Notes: generated by a model from the sequence alone, not told the origin. Shown: positions 6,425 to 15,880, numbered from the stretch's first letter. The stretch is 64,000 nt of DNA from Acinetobacter qingfengensis (GCF_008693185.1 NZ_VXKN01000008.1:1-64000), one strand, 5' to 3'. Made by a program: numbers and translations.

Positions 6425-7876
6425 TTATTTACCCAATAAAACTTTATCTAGTGCAAATTCCAATCCAACTGATGCACCAGTATCACGGCCATGTAAATCA
6501 GAATCTGTTAACCAGCCATTAATTTTAAGTGATAAATCAGGTCTAAAGGTATTGGTCCATGTCAAATCCAGTGCCTTGATTTTGTCTTGTTCAGGATATA
6601 CTGTGTTAATAAATCTTTTGGCAGAAGCATATGTTTCCAACCATACAACACGGCCCGAAATTTTATTCATTGGGTCAATACGCATATTACCGCCTAAACT
6701 ATACATTTGACCATCTCCCCCAATACTATGTCCCAAAGGATAGCCATTTTGATAATAACCATCAGTATATACACCATGCCAATATGAATATCCCCAAACT
6801 TTTCCACTAGTTCGAGTATCAGCCCATTCTGCATAAATTTGATAAGGCATTTTTTTAAAGCTGGATGAATAATCAATACCAACTAAATACATATTCCTTG
6901 AAGGAAGTTTTCCCGCCTCATCCTCTCCATCCAATTCCCCATAAATACTTACAGGTAAATTAAACCAATGATATAAACTTAATTTTGCATCAAAACTCGC
7001 ATGCTGATTAGATTTATCTATAGATGTATCATCAACATTATCATTACCCTTAATTGCATCCCAAAGAGTACTTAGACTTTGAGAACGCCCTTTACCACCC
7101 CATTGTAAGGTTCTGGAAGCCCCCAGTTCAAGATAAGGCAAAGGCTGTACAGTTAAACGCATACCCAGTAATTTAGCATCGGGAACAGCCTGATAATCCT
7201 GTAATTGACCTGCAAACAGTTGATATTGCCAAGGCCCAATCCACGATAACCATTTATTTTCAAAGGCTTTTTGCTCAGCACGTTGTAAAGTAAAACCTGT
7301 TACAGGTCGACTGGCGTCACCACGAATCAGACTGCCATCATGCCCCGGACCCCACCATGTTGGAATTTGACCAAATGCCAACCATTGATTCCATAACTTT
7401 CCGGCAATGTAAGAACCTTCAACATTAACTTTATCACCATTGTCAATGATCTGATTACTTTCTGCATTCACTCGTAATTTAACATCCCAGTTTTCAGCAC
7501 CTGAATTGAATTCGACGGCTGCCTTATATTCTGCATCACGATCTTCTGCAAAAGCTTGTGGTACGGCCTTGGAATCAGATTGAGCCTGTAAATCAAGTTT
7601 TAGCGTACTATTTTTAAGTTTTAAATTTTTCTCAATCGCTGTAATAACATGCTGTTGCTCCGAAGTGCTCACTTTTGCATTTGCCAAAGCTCTAGTAACT
7701 TCTTCACCACTTAACGGCCAAGTTGAAGTACTGATTTGAATAACACCCTGTTGATTCAACCAGTTTAAATCGTCACGTAAATTTGCATCATTCTCAATTA
7801 ATCCCTGTGCCAAAGCCAGTGAACTTGAGCAACTTAGTAACGTGATACACAACACTTTTTTACGAAAAGTCATCAT
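6425..7876 (-). CDS. Wzi-type capsule assembly outer-membrane protein
   Basis: The 483-residue protein has a signal peptide cut near residue 23 (SSLALA) followed by a predicted beta-barrel with alternating aromatic strands. The WWGPGHDGSLIRGD stretch (about residues 174-187) is the hallmark I associate with the Wzi capsule assembly family (PF14052), whose E. coli member anchors group 1 capsule to the outer membrane. It is a single transcription unit between hisA and pyrE, far from the glycan clusters at 15-52 kb, so a link to those polymers is inference. Start could be either of two consecutive ATGs. Confidence 0.8.
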   Translation of the reverse strand: MMTFRKKVLCITLLSCSSSLALAQGLIENDANLRDDLNWLNQQGVIQISTSTWPLSGEEVTRALANAKVSTSEQQHVITAIEKNLKLKNSTLKLDLQAQSDSKAVPQAFAEDRDAEYKAAVEFNSGAENWDVKLRVNAESNQIIDNGDKVNVEGSYIAGKLWNQWLAFGQIPTWWGPGHDGSLIRGDASRPVTGFTLQRAEQKAFENKWLSWIGPWQYQLFAGQLQDYQAVPDAKLLGMRLTVQPLPYLELGASRTLQWGGKGRSQSLSTLWDAIKGNDNVDDTSIDKSNQHASFDAKLSLYHWFNLPVSIYGELDGEDEAGKLPSRNMYLVGIDYSSSFKKMPYQIYAEWADTRTSGKVWGYSYWHGVYTDGYYQNGYPLGHSIGGDGQMYSLGGNMRIDPMNKISGRVVWLETYASAKRFINTVYPEQDKIKALDLTWTNTFRPDLSLKINGWLTDSDLHGRDTGASVGLEFALDKVLLGK

Positions 7877-7891
7877 TTAAATCTCAAATAC

Positions 7892-7935
7892 TTATGGTGA
7901 TCAGGATAACAAAAAATAATCCAATATCACCATAA
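7892..7935. repeat. 10-bp inverted repeat between pyrE and the Wzi-type gene
   Basis: TTATGGTGAT (7892-7901) and ATCACCATAA (7926-7935) pair perfectly across 24 bases that contain a smaller GGAT/ATCC repeat. It lies downstream of pyrE and upstream of the next gene, so it may terminate pyrE or bind a regulator. No T run follows. Confidence 0.4.
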
Positions 7936-7988
7936 TGATTAAAAAATAGTGAATTTCAAGTCTTATTTTCAGGTATTTTTGTAGCTTA

Positions 7989-8639
7989 CTAAATTCCATA
8001 TTGTGTACGATAAGCTTGCATATTCGCCAAAGCCTGTATTTCGCCTTTACTTTCCAGATAATCCATCAGATCTTTCATGGTGATTAATGCATGCACTGGA
8101 ATATTAAGTTGTTTTTGAACTTCCTGTATAGCAGAAAGTTCACTTTGACCACGCTCCTGACGATCAAGAGCAACCAACACCCCTGCTACTTCTGCACCAG
8201 CTTGTTGTAATATGCTCACCACCTCCCTGATTGCTGTTCCTGCCGTAATCACATCATCGATGATCCAGACTTTTTTACCTTGTACATCTGCCCCGACAAG
8301 AACACCGCCTTCACCATGATCCTTGGCTTCCTTGCGATTGAATCCCCAAGGCACACTTTTTTGATGATGTTGTGCCAAGGCAACCGCCGTTGCAGCAACA
8401 AATGGAATCCCTTTATATGCTGGCCCAAAAATTACATCAACGTGCTCGCAATGCATCAGTTGATCTGCATAACCCATTGCCAATAAATTTAACGCTTCAC
8501 CATCATTGAGCAAACCTGCATTAAAAAAATATGGACTCACCCGACCTGATTTTAAAGTAAACTCTCCGAACTTGAGCACACCACGAGATAGGGCTAAATC
8601 AATAAAGGCTTGCGGATTAAACGTTTTGGTGGTGCTCAT
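7989..8639 (-). CDS. pyrE: Orotate phosphoribosyltransferase
   Basis: It joins orotate and PRPP to give OMP in pyrimidine synthesis. The 216-residue protein has the PRPP-binding motif [11 protein letters not shown] (residues 126-136), the [14 protein letters not shown] segment near the N-terminus that contacts orotate, and the flexible loop with KDHGEGG near residue 106. It is divergent from the crc-like gene five bases away, an arrangement known from Pseudomonas. The start codons are so close that the two promoters must overlap the opposite coding regions. Confidence 0.95.
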   Translation of the reverse strand: MSTTKTFNPQAFIDLALSRGVLKFGEFTLKSGRVSPYFFNAGLLNDGEALNLLAMGYADQLMHCEHVDVIFGPAYKGIPFVAATAVALAQHHQKSVPWGFNRKEAKDHGEGGVLVGADVQGKKVWIIDDVITAGTAIREVVSILQQAGAEVAGVLVALDRQERGQSELSAIQEVQKQLNIPVHALITMKDLMDYLESKGEIQALANMQAYRTQYGI

Positions 8640-8686
8640 GTGTTATGCTCCAAATTTTTAAAATACAACTGAGGTCAAACCTGTAT

Positions 8687-9508
8687 ATGATACCAAAGGA
8701 TCGCTACCCAAGTGATGTAAAAATTCTTCGTGTCGTTTCAATTAACGTCAATGGCTTACGTTCTGCCCATAAAAAAGGTTTTTTTGACTGGCTGGAACAG
8801 TCTGATGCAGATGTGATATGTATGCAGGAAACCCGTATCAGCGAACACCAATGGACAGATACATTTAAACCTGAAGGCTGGCATGCACATTTATTTGAAG
8901 CGCAACGTGCTGGTTATGCCGGAACAGCAATTTATAGCCGCCTACCATTTTTACATATTCAAGATGGATTAGGTTTCGAACTGGCCGACACTCAGGGACG
9001 TTTTACTGTCGCCACATTGGATGTTGGTTTAGAAAAACCAGTCGATATTGCCTCGCTCTATTTACCTTCCGGATCTTCTGGTGAAGAAGCACAGTTACGC
9101 AAGGATCATTTTTTGGCACAATATAAACAATTATTACAACAATGGCGTCAACAACAACGCTCCATTATTGTTTGTGGCGATTATAATATTGTGCACAAAC
9201 GTATTGATATTAAAAACTGGTCCGGTAATCAAAAAGCATCCGGTTGCTTACCCCATGAACGCGCATGGCTAGATCATATCTATGATGAATTGGGCTATGT
9301 GGACACCTTTCGAACAGTACGCCAGGAAGCTGAATTATATTCATGGTGGTCAAACAGAGGACAAGCTCGTGCCAAGAATGTAGGCTGGCGTATTGATTAT
9401 CAGGCCTGTTCACCTGACTGGAAAGAACGCACACTCAATGCATGGGTTTATAAAGAACAGTGGTTTAGTGATCATGCGCCAGTAATCATTGATTATAAAA
9501 TTGCTTAA
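8687..9508 (+). CDS. crc: Crc-like protein of the exonuclease III family
   Basis: The 273-residue protein belongs to the exonuclease III/AP endonuclease fold: ICMQETRI (metal Glu), CGDYNIVHKRID (Asp and Asn), GWRIDYQ (Asp) and SDHAP (His) are all present. In Pseudomonas and Acinetobacter the copy next to pyrE is the catabolite repression control protein Crc, which works with Hfq on mRNA rather than cutting DNA. The catalytic residues look intact by eye, so a nuclease cannot be excluded. I chose the ATG at 8687 (GAGG about 12 bases upstream). The frame extends 14 codons further up but into the pyrE start region. Confidence 0.8.
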   Translation: MIPKDRYPSDVKILRVVSINVNGLRSAHKKGFFDWLEQSDADVICMQETRISEHQWTDTFKPEGWHAHLFEAQRAGYAGTAIYSRLPFLHIQDGLGFELADTQGRFTVATLDVGLEKPVDIASLYLPSGSSGEEAQLRKDHFLAQYKQLLQQWRQQQRSIIVCGDYNIVHKRIDIKNWSGNQKASGCLPHERAWLDHIYDELGYVDTFRTVRQEAELYSWWSNRGQARAKNVGWRIDYQACSPDWKERTLNAWVYKEQWFSDHAPVIIDYKIA

Positions 9509-9647
9509 TGATCAACATTACTGGTTAACTTTCTGTCTAAAAAGATAGATTTTTCCAGCAAAAAGCGTACACTGATGAACAGCTATACTCTATCCGAGTA
9601 CAGTTCTGCATCTAAATATACGATCCATAATTTAGGTGATTGATTGT

Positions 9648-9686
9648 CCTGTAAAGCTAAAAAGCACAACTTTATTGTTTTACAGG
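9648..9686. repeat. Inverted repeat upstream of the DUF441 gene
   Basis: CCTGTAAA (9648-9655) and TTTACAGG (9679-9686) are perfect 8-bp arms 23 bases apart. They lie in the 223-base leader between crc and the DUF441 gene. An RNA hairpin or operator is possible; the rest of the leader shows nothing recognisable. Confidence 0.35.
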
Positions 9687-9731
9687 GCACCTTGATTGAT
9701 CAGATCATTTCGCTCATTAGCTGGTTTGCGT

Positions 9732-10187
9732 ATGACGTTTCTCGCCACACACTCAATTTCATTATTGCTTCTATTATTTATCGCACTAGGATTATTAGGC
9801 AATAATCAATCTGTGACTATTTCTGCCTGTATTTTACTGTTGATCCAGCAAACACCTCTGGTGAAATATGCACCATTATTAGAACAACACGGTTTAAAAC
9901 TTGGTATTATTATTTTAACAATTGCCGTTCTTTCTCCGTTAATTAGCGGAAAAATCAAAACAGAAGATTTAATAGATGTTTTTAGTCATTGGCGAACCCT
10001 GCTGGCTGTTGCCGTTGGTCTATTGGTTGCATGGTTAGGTGGCCGTGGTGCAAATTTAATGACTGCCCAACCTATGATTGTGACAGGCTTATTGGTTGGA
10101 ACCATTTTAGGTGTGGCTTTTTTACGTGGTGTTCCGGTTGGACCACTCATTGCAGCCGGAATTTTATCTTTAATTTTATGGAAATAA
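9732..10187 (+). CDS. DUF441 (YeaL) family inner-membrane protein
   Basis: A 151-residue hydrophobic protein with about four membrane spans. The segments [33 protein letters not shown] and [15 protein letters not shown] are the conserved blocks of the DUF441/YeaL family, whose function is unknown. The ATG at 9732 gives the usual family length of about 150 residues. An in-frame TTG 12 codons earlier is less likely. It stands alone between crc and the ridA-like gene. Confidence 0.85.
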   Translation: MTFLATHSISLLLLLFIALGLLGNNQSVTISACILLLIQQTPLVKYAPLLEQHGLKLGIIILTIAVLSPLISGKIKTEDLIDVFSHWRTLLAVAVGLLVAWLGGRGANLMTAQPMIVTGLLVGTILGVAFLRGVPVGPLIAAGILSLILWK

Positions 10188-10271
10188 ATACACTTCAAAC
10201 CTGTACTGTAGACATCAATTAAGTTATCCACAATTTTGTTCAGTATTGCAGCAACTGTATATTTTACTTAC

Positions 10272-10277
10272 TATAAT
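10272..10277 (+). promoter_or_regulatory. Candidate -10 box for the RidA-family gene
   Basis: A perfect TATAAT lies 31 bases before the chosen ATG at 10309. No good -35 sits at 17 bases (a TTGCAG is 20 bases away). Transcription from here would begin downstream of the extended TTG start, which supports the shorter protein. Confidence 0.4.
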
Positions 10278-10308
10278 GTTACCTCTATTTTTATTTGTAA
10301 ATTCGTCC

Positions 10309-10668
10309 ATGAATATTCAACATTTACATACATCCTCCCGTTTCAGTGAAATTACAATTCATCAGGGAACCGTCTATCTTGCTGGTCAATTGGCTACAGA
10401 TTTATCTGGTGATATCATTCAACAAAGCAAAGAAACTTTTGCTGCTATTGATCAATTTTTAAAAGATGCAGGAAGTGATAAATCACAAATTCTCAGCACC
10501 ACAATTTATCTTAAACATATTGATCGTGACTATGCTGCCTTTAATGCAGTTTGGGATGAATGGGTTAAAGACATTAAAGCGCCGCCTCGTGCCTGTGTAG
10601 AAGCCAAGATGTACAAGCCTGAAGTACTGGTCGAAATTAGCATTATCGCTGCGCAAAACAATTCCTGA
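10309..10668 (+). CDS. RidA family (YjgF/UK114) enamine/imine deaminase-like protein
   Basis: A 119-residue member of the RidA superfamily, whose founding enzyme hydrolyses reactive 2-aminoacrylate. The family segments FSEITIHQGTVYLAGQLATD near the N-terminus, STTIYLKHIDRDYAAFNAVW in the middle and PPRACVEAK near the C-terminus, with the substrate-binding Arg in PPRACVEA, are visible. The ATG at 10309 gives the standard length. A TTG 21 codons upstream would add a hydrophobic, signal-like leader, but a TATAAT box falls inside it. The exact subfamily and substrate are not clear. Confidence 0.85.
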   Translation: MNIQHLHTSSRFSEITIHQGTVYLAGQLATDLSGDIIQQSKETFAAIDQFLKDAGSDKSQILSTTIYLKHIDRDYAAFNAVWDEWVKDIKAPPRACVEAKMYKPEVLVEISIIAAQNNS

Positions 10669-10676
10669 CCTATAAA

Positions 10677-10712
10677 CTACAGCTAAAGTTACTTCTCAGA
10701 CTTTAGCTGTAG
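10677..10712. terminator. 13-bp hairpin between ridA-like gene and dsbD
   Basis: Perfect 13-bp arms (10677-10689 and 10700-10712) with a 10-base loop. It lies between convergent genes and overlaps the last codons of dsbD. T runs on either side are weak, so termination efficiency is uncertain. Confidence 0.7.
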
Positions 10713-12551
10713 TTGTTCTAGGCGTTGTAATAATTGTGTTAGCTTAAACTCACCAGTTAAACGTAAACTTCGCTGCTCTTCAACTTGAGCATTTAAAAAT
10801 AATACTGTTGGTGGCCCCAGCATTTGCCATCGATTAAGAATTTCTTGTTGGCTGGCATCATATTGACTCAAATCGAGTTTAATTTTATAAATAGACGTTG
10901 ATGCTACTTGTACTTCTGCACTGTTCCAAAGTTTATGTTCTATTGGCTGGCAAGCAACACACCAATCTGCATAAACGTCAACCACCACAGGTAAATGTTG
11001 TTTTTTTGCCTGTTGCAAGGCTATTTCAAATTGTTGAGCCGTCTGCACTACGTTCCATGCCAACTGAGTCTGTTGTTGCTGTTGCTGCCAATCTTGTCGA
11101 ACCTGCCAGACTACCGTAGCCGCCAACCCTAAAATAAGCAGCATGGCAAAATAACGCAACCAGCCATTCAACCTGTTTATTTTAGACAATAGATAAATTG
11201 CACAACTTAATGCCAGAAGCAAAGAAATAATATTAAACCAGAATAATGGAAGTAATGGACGGATAAAATATAAACTCAAACCCAGCATAAGAAAACCAAA
11301 AATATGCCGAACCTGATGCATCCATATTCCCGGTTTAGGTAGCATCCGACTACCCAGTACACTGAGCAGAAGCAAAGGTATTCCCATACCAAAACCTAGA
11401 CAAAACAATAGAATTGTACCTGTCAGAAGATTCTGGCTCTGGGAAATATATAATAATGTTCCCGCCAATGGTGCAGTCATACAAGGGCCAACCAATAAGG
11501 CTGATAAAATCCCCATCAACGCAGCACCCAATAAAGTCCCACCTTGTTGTCGTGTCTGTAAGACATTCAGATGATTGACCCAGCGCTGAGGTAATTTTAA
11601 TTCAAATAAACCAAATAAATTAAGTGAAAAAAGGACAAAAACCAGACTAAATCCTATCAATACCATGGGTTGCTGTAACCAGCGCTGAAAGTTACTACCT
11701 GCACTTGCTGCCAATAATCCCAATGCAGCATATACAGTCGCCATCGACAACACAAATATCAAACTCATTGACCATGCTCTAACACCAGTATGTTTACGAA
11801 TCAACACACTGGATAAAATAGGTAACATGGGTAACGAGCATGGTGTAAAGGCCAATAAACAACCAAGACCTAAAAACAGCAACATACTCCACATTAAAGA
11901 TTGCTGATGCAATCGAGCCGACCAAAGTTGATCCGATGCAGATTGTGTAGCATGGATAGATGTTGGCAAAGTTGAAACTGTATCTTGTAATAAATGATCT
12001 TTGGATGGTTGATCTTCAGGTGAGTGATCACCAGTAGATAAAACTGATGCTGTATCTTCATGGCTTACAAATAAGCCACTTGAGGATTGTGCTGGCTTAG
12101 CCTGTGATTCAATTACCAAACCATCCGTATCAGTTGTAAATGTCACATGCTGAATGGGATAACATAAACCTTTCTCTGCACAACCTTGAAATAACACGGT
12201 ATAAGTTTGTCGTGGCTTCACATCAATATTAATTTGAACCTGCTGAAAATAAACTTGAGTTTCGCCAAAATAAGCATCGTGTTTATTTTGTGCAGCAGGT
12301 AAATCTAATTTTATTTTTTGTTGCCCGGCTGTCACAGCAAATTTATGTTGATATAGATAATAATCCGGTGCAATTTTCCAACTTAATTGTGCCTGCTGTG
12401 AACTCATCGACTGCACATTAAATGCAAAAGCCTGATCCGCAGGTAAAAACTGTTCGGCAGCATTCGCTGTTGGCAATAGCAAAATAAAAATGGTGGCTAA
12501 ACAGCTTAACCACCATTTCAATACATACTGATACGTTGAATACATCATCAA
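10689..12551 (-). CDS. dsbD: Thiol:disulfide interchange protein DsbD
   Basis: It carries electrons from cytoplasmic thioredoxin across the inner membrane to periplasmic disulfide isomerases. The 620-residue protein has a signal peptide (to about residue 31), an N-terminal periplasmic domain with the Cys pair C124/C130 (QGCAEKGLC), a Ser/Thr-rich linker, eight or so membrane spans with the redox cysteines in LAFTPCSLPM and LVGPCMTAPL, and a C-terminal thioredoxin domain with CVAC at 531-534. All three redox centres are intact. The start is a run of three ATGs. It is probably the last gene of an operon with the genes at 12566 and 13385. Confidence 0.93.
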   Translation of the reverse strand: MMMYSTYQYVLKWWLSCLATIFILLLPTANAAEQFLPADQAFAFNVQSMSSQQAQLSWKIAPDYYLYQHKFAVTAGQQKIKLDLPAAQNKHDAYFGETQVYFQQVQINIDVKPRQTYTVLFQGCAEKGLCYPIQHVTFTTDTDGLVIESQAKPAQSSSGLFVSHEDTASVLSTGDHSPEDQPSKDHLLQDTVSTLPTSIHATQSASDQLWSARLHQQSLMWSMLLFLGLGCLLAFTPCSLPMLPILSSVLIRKHTGVRAWSMSLIFVLSMATVYAALGLLAASAGSNFQRWLQQPMVLIGFSLVFVLFSLNLFGLFELKLPQRWVNHLNVLQTRQQGGTLLGAALMGILSALLVGPCMTAPLAGTLLYISQSQNLLTGTILLFCLGFGMGIPLLLLSVLGSRMLPKPGIWMHQVRHIFGFLMLGLSLYFIRPLLPLFWFNIISLLLALSCAIYLLSKINRLNGWLRYFAMLLILGLAATVVWQVRQDWQQQQQQTQLAWNVVQTAQQFEIALQQAKKQHLPVVVDVYADWCVACQPIEHKLWNSAEVQVASTSIYKIKLDLSQYDASQQEILNRWQMLGPPTVLFLNAQVEEQRSLRLTGEFKLTQLLQRLEQLQLKSEK

Positions 12552-12565
12552 AATCTTATCAAGAC

Positions 12566-13366
12566 TTAAAACAAATAAGCTGCGCCCAGTCCAGCTTTAA
12601 AACGTGGATTACTGTCATTAAAACTGTAGCCAATTGAAGCATCGAGTTGCAAATTATCCCGTAAAGCCCAAATCAAACCATTATTTACCACAGATTCTTT
12701 CTTCAGACTTTCCTGTTTACGGTATCTATATTCAGCAAAACCACTTAATTTTTCAGTGATTTTATATTGTATATTCGGAATTGCAGACCAAGCCAGATCA
12801 CCATCCTGATAATCATATAGCATGGTAATACCTGTTTTAATCAAATCATTATACTGATACTGCATGGACGAGCCCACGGTATAGATATTTTTATTGCTAT
12901 CTGCCAAACCTAAATCATGATTAACCAAAACATCATCTGCTGTTGCCAGTTTAGCTTGTGCCAGCAATGCCCATTTTAATTGATCATCATGGGTATTAAT
13001 GGCTCTTTTTAAACCGACAGTCATATCACCATTACCATGAATTTCCTGCTGATCTGCACCTATCTTGCTTTTTTGCCAAGTTGGGCCATCCCAGCCTAAG
13101 CGCAACTCAAAATCAGAACCTAAACCAACACGAAATAGCATGTCACCTTGTACAGTCAACTGACTATATTTTTCACCCGCATGATAACCATCATCATAAC
13201 TCAGTGTAGGTAATGCCTGCTCCCATGCAACATGACCTTTAGGCACAATTTCAGGCGAAAAACCATCACCTGGACGATCAAATCCAAATGCTTCAGCATT
13301 GGCTAAATTACAAAACAGGCCGAGAGCAACACATGCAGACAACTGGCTAAAGGTCTTGATTTTCAT
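12566..13366 (-). CDS. Outer-membrane porin-like protein (phenol MetA-type transporter family)
   Basis: The 266-residue protein has a signal peptide cut after NLANA (residue 24) and then a series of amphipathic beta strands ending in a C-terminal aromatic residue (GAAYLF), the signature for outer-membrane insertion. Overall it resembles the PF13557 family annotated as transporters or putative MetA-pathway proteins. The substrate is unknown. It lies 14 bases before dsbD on the same strand. The family assignment is by resemblance only. Confidence 0.65.
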   Translation of the reverse strand: MKIKTFSQLSACVALGLFCNLANAEAFGFDRPGDGFSPEIVPKGHVAWEQALPTLSYDDGYHAGEKYSQLTVQGDMLFRVGLGSDFELRLGWDGPTWQKSKIGADQQEIHGNGDMTVGLKRAINTHDDQLKWALLAQAKLATADDVLVNHDLGLADSNKNIYTVGSSMQYQYNDLIKTGITMLYDYQDGDLAWSAIPNIQYKITEKLSGFAEYRYRKQESLKKESVVNNGLIWALRDNLQLDASIGYSFNDSNPRFKAGLGAAYLF

Positions 13367-13384
13367 GATTAAGTCACATTTTCA

Positions 13385-13924
13385 TTACAATTCTTTTGAC
13401 ATTTTAGCATCATTTTCCCTTAACAAGGTTAATGTTGCCTGTTCTTCTGGTAAAGCATTGTTCCAGTCAATTTCATCAAAATCACAATCAAACCATAAAT
13501 CACTGATTGAACTTAAAATTGTCAAATCCTGATCATCTTTAGTATTGGGATCTACACCTGCCTGCAATAAACGTTGTACAGCTGGCACACAAGCTGCACT
13601 TGCTGCATCCCACAATGGACCATAAAATTCTTCACTATCCCAAAGATGTAAATTGGCATCTGCTTGAATCAGCGTCTCTAAAATATCCAGATAAACTTGT
13701 AAACCAGCCGTTTTTTCTTCTTCAGTTAAAGGTTGGCCCGCTTCATAAGCATCACAAATTTCCTCCCACCAAACAAATAGCCGATCACAGATAATCGATA
13801 CCGGTGGTCCTTTCTCTGCATCAATAAAATTTGGATCTAACCCTTTTGCCAAAATAGCTTGTACTGCTGGCAAATCCAGTTGCTCAATCGCATGAATAAG
13901 TTGTTTTTGTTCGGCAGTTAGCAT
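13385..13924 (-). CDS. Ankyrin-repeat protein
   Basis: A 179-residue acidic, cytoplasmic protein with two recognisable ankyrin units: LIHAIEQLDLPAVQAILAKG with DPN at about residues 9-32, and LWDAASAACVPAVQRLLQAG with DPNTKDD at about 103-130. A degenerate unit (YLDILETLIQADANLHLWD) lies between them. There is no signal peptide. Ankyrin units mediate protein binding, so the partner cannot be told from sequence. It heads a probable three-gene minus-strand operon with the outer-membrane protein and dsbD. Confidence 0.75.
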   Translation of the reverse strand: MLTAEQKQLIHAIEQLDLPAVQAILAKGLDPNFIDAEKGPPVSIICDRLFVWWEEICDAYEAGQPLTEEEKTAGLQVYLDILETLIQADANLHLWDSEEFYGPLWDAASAACVPAVQRLLQAGVDPNTKDDQDLTILSSISDLWFDCDFDEIDWNNALPEEQATLTLLRENDAKMSKEL

Positions 13925-14004
13925 AATAAATTCCTGAGTTTAATCAGATTGCAGTCTAATCGAAGCATGTATAAAAGCCCAGCGTATTATTGCAACCCAG
14001 ACAA

Positions 14005-14033
14005 AAAAGCCCTTTTATTTTAAAAGGGCTTTT
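14005..14033 (-). terminator. Terminator after the HPF/RaiA gene
   Basis: Perfect 13-bp arms (14005-14017 and 14021-14033) around a 3-base loop, with A and T runs at the ends. It starts five bases after the stop of the gene at 14038. Confidence 0.88.
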
Positions 14034-14037
14034 ACAA

Positions 14038-14388
14038 TTATTCTGTGGCTTCTGTCCATTCTGGTTTGCCACCTCGTGCTGGTTCACGTTTAGCAAAGGT
14101 TTGCTCAAGGGTTCGTTTTAATTTATCAATAGCACCTGTAATTGCTGCATCAATATTACCAGCTCGATGATTTACAACCACTGGTTTTAAACCTGCTGGA
14201 CGTGCTTCTATCATGCAACGTTTATCTTCTTCTCCACCACGGTCCCCATTTTCATCACTTAAATGCACTTCAAAATGTGTGATTTTTTCGCTAAAGCGCT
14301 GAAATTCATTTTTCAGTTCTGTGCGTACATAGTCGATTAATCGATCACTACTATTGATGTTTTTATCGGTGCGGATTTCAATATTCAT
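14038..14388 (-). CDS. HPF/RaiA family ribosome-associated protein
   Basis: A 116-residue protein with the short HPF/RaiA fold (beta-alpha-beta-beta-beta-alpha): MNIEIRTDKN, helix VRTELKNEFQRFSEK, strands FEVHLSDEN and CMIEARP, and the helix DAAITGAIDKLKRTLEQTFAKR. Such proteins bind the small ribosomal subunit and can stall or protect ribosomes in stress. It lacks the long C-terminal dimerisation domain. It stands alone with its own terminator. Whether it is the main hibernation factor of the cell is unknown. Confidence 0.75.
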   Translation of the reverse strand: MNIEIRTDKNINSSDRLIDYVRTELKNEFQRFSEKITHFEVHLSDENGDRGGEEDKRCMIEARPAGLKPVVVNHRAGNIDAAITGAIDKLKRTLEQTFAKREPARGGKPEWTEATE

Positions 14389-14857
14389 AAACTTGTCACC
14401 TCTTGATCTTTTTCAGTTTGTGCCTTGACACAATTTCAGCTTGCGGTAAATCCCTGTATTTGTATATCTGTAAAATGTAATTAAGTTGTAACCTCTTTAA
14501 TGTTTTATCTCTCTTTTATACATTAACCATTTATCTTGTCAATACACCTCTCGCCAAATCCCATAATCTATTTATGTATTTAAATTAGTGCTAAATTCAG
14601 TTTTGATCGCCTGCTTTAACATACCAAAATCACCAATACTATTAAGCACAATATCAATCAATTATTTTTTATACATACCCATCTCGTTCAATAATCCTCA
14701 AATATCATTCATCTGCTTCAATCATGCAAATCAATATGCTATGAATCAATTTTCTAAAATTCTTGACAGTGTATTAACAATAGAATTTGTCTTATCAATG
14801 TTATGGAAATAGATTAATATGTCTGGAAACTCATCATGTTTAAGCCAAGAAACTGTT
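14389..14857. other. Intergenic region upstream of galE, no gene recognised
   Basis: 469 bases of AT-rich sequence between divergent genes. A 74-codon frame at 14588-14812 has no ribosome site and a skewed composition and is not called. TTGACA occurs at 14763-14768 but no convincing -10 lies at 16-18 bases. A short TTGTG/CACAA repeat lies near 14418. Nothing else is seen. Confidence 0.6.
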
Positions 14858-15880
14858 ATGAAACAATCAATTCTGGTAACAGGCGGTGCAGGATTTATCG
14901 GATCACATTGCTGCGTGGAACTTCTAGATCATAATTTTAATGTGATTGTGCTGGATAATTTAAGTAACAGTTCAATCAAAGTACTAGATCGCATCAAAAA
15001 AATTACTGGCAAAGAACTTCATTTTATACAGGGTGATATCCGCGATAAAGTGTTACTTGACCAAGTATTTACCCAACATCATATTGATGCGGTGATCCAT
15101 TTTGCTGGATTAAAAGCCGTGGGCGAAAGTATGCAGGTTCCATTAACTTATTTTGATAACAATATCAGTGGCTCAATCACGCTACTACAAGCCATGCAGC
15201 AACATCGAATTGGTCATCTGGTATTCAGCTCCTCTGCAACTGTTTATGGTGAAAATTATCCTTCACCTTTACATGAAGATTTACCAACTGCACAACCCAC
15301 AAATAATTATGGTTATTCCAAATTAGCCGTAGAACAAATTCTACAAGCCACAGCAAAAGCCAATGATTTATGGTCATTTGCACTATTACGTTATTTTAAT
15401 CCAATTGGTGCGCATCAAAGTGGTCTAATTGGCGAAGATCCGAATGGGATTCCCAATAATTTACTACCTTATGTGACTCAAACAGCCATGGGCAAACGTG
15501 AAGTATTAAGTATTTATGGCCATGATTACCCTACCCAAGATGGCACAGGCGTCCGTGATTTTATCCATGTTGTGGATTTGGCTCACGCTCATGTAAAAGC
15601 CTTGCAATATTTATTTACACACAAACCTTCGGTAGGTATCTGGAATATCGGCACAGGAACTGGTTACAGTGTCCTTGAAGTGGTAAAACGCTTTGAGCAG
15701 GTTAACCAATTAAAGCTAAACTATCAGTTTGTTGAACGCCGTGCTGGCGATGTCGCGGTATGTTTTGCTGATGCAAATAAAGCCAAACAGGATTTGGGAT
15801 TTGTCGCTGAACATAATCTAGATGATATGCTTCGGGATGTCTGGCACTGGCAAAGTCAAAATCCAGATGGATACGCATAA
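14858..15880 (+). CDS. galE: UDP-glucose 4-epimerase
   Basis: It interconverts UDP-glucose and UDP-galactose with bound NAD. The 340-residue protein is the usual length and shows TGGAGFIG (residues 8-15), SSSATVY (124-130) and the catalytic Y151-x3-K155 pair (YGYSK). I prefer the ATG at 14858, which gives the standard N-terminus MKQSILVTGG, over one 13 codons upstream. It opens the exopolysaccharide region and would supply galactose for the polymer. A GGTTAG/CTAACC hairpin follows the stop. Confidence 0.93.
   Translation: MKQSILVTGGAGFIGSHCCVELLDHNFNVIVLDNLSNSSIKVLDRIKKITGKELHFIQGDIRDKVLLDQVFTQHHIDAVIHFAGLKAVGESMQVPLTYFDNNISGSITLLQAMQQHRIGHLVFSSSATVYGENYPSPLHEDLPTAQPTNNYGYSKLAVEQILQATAKANDLWSFALLRYFNPIGAHQSGLIGEDPNGIPNNLLPYVTQTAMGKREVLSIYGHDYPTQDGTGVRDFIHVVDLAHAHVKALQYLFTHKPSVGIWNIGTGTGYSVLEVVKRFEQVNQLKLNYQFVERRAGDVAVCFADANKAKQDLGFVAEHNLDDMLRDVWHWQSQNPDGYA

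Noticed and set aside
8645..8686. Longer start for the Crc-like protein
   Set aside because: The added 14 residues lie within the short space shared with the divergent pyrE start and look non-conserved.
14763..14791. Sigma-70 promoter for galE based on TTGACA
   Set aside because: No acceptable -10 lies at 16-18 bases; TAGAAT is only 12 bases away.
14588..14812. 74-codon plus-strand frame before galE
   Set aside because: No ribosome site, skewed composition (Ile, Asn, Phe, Ser) and no recognisable family. Treated as intergenic.
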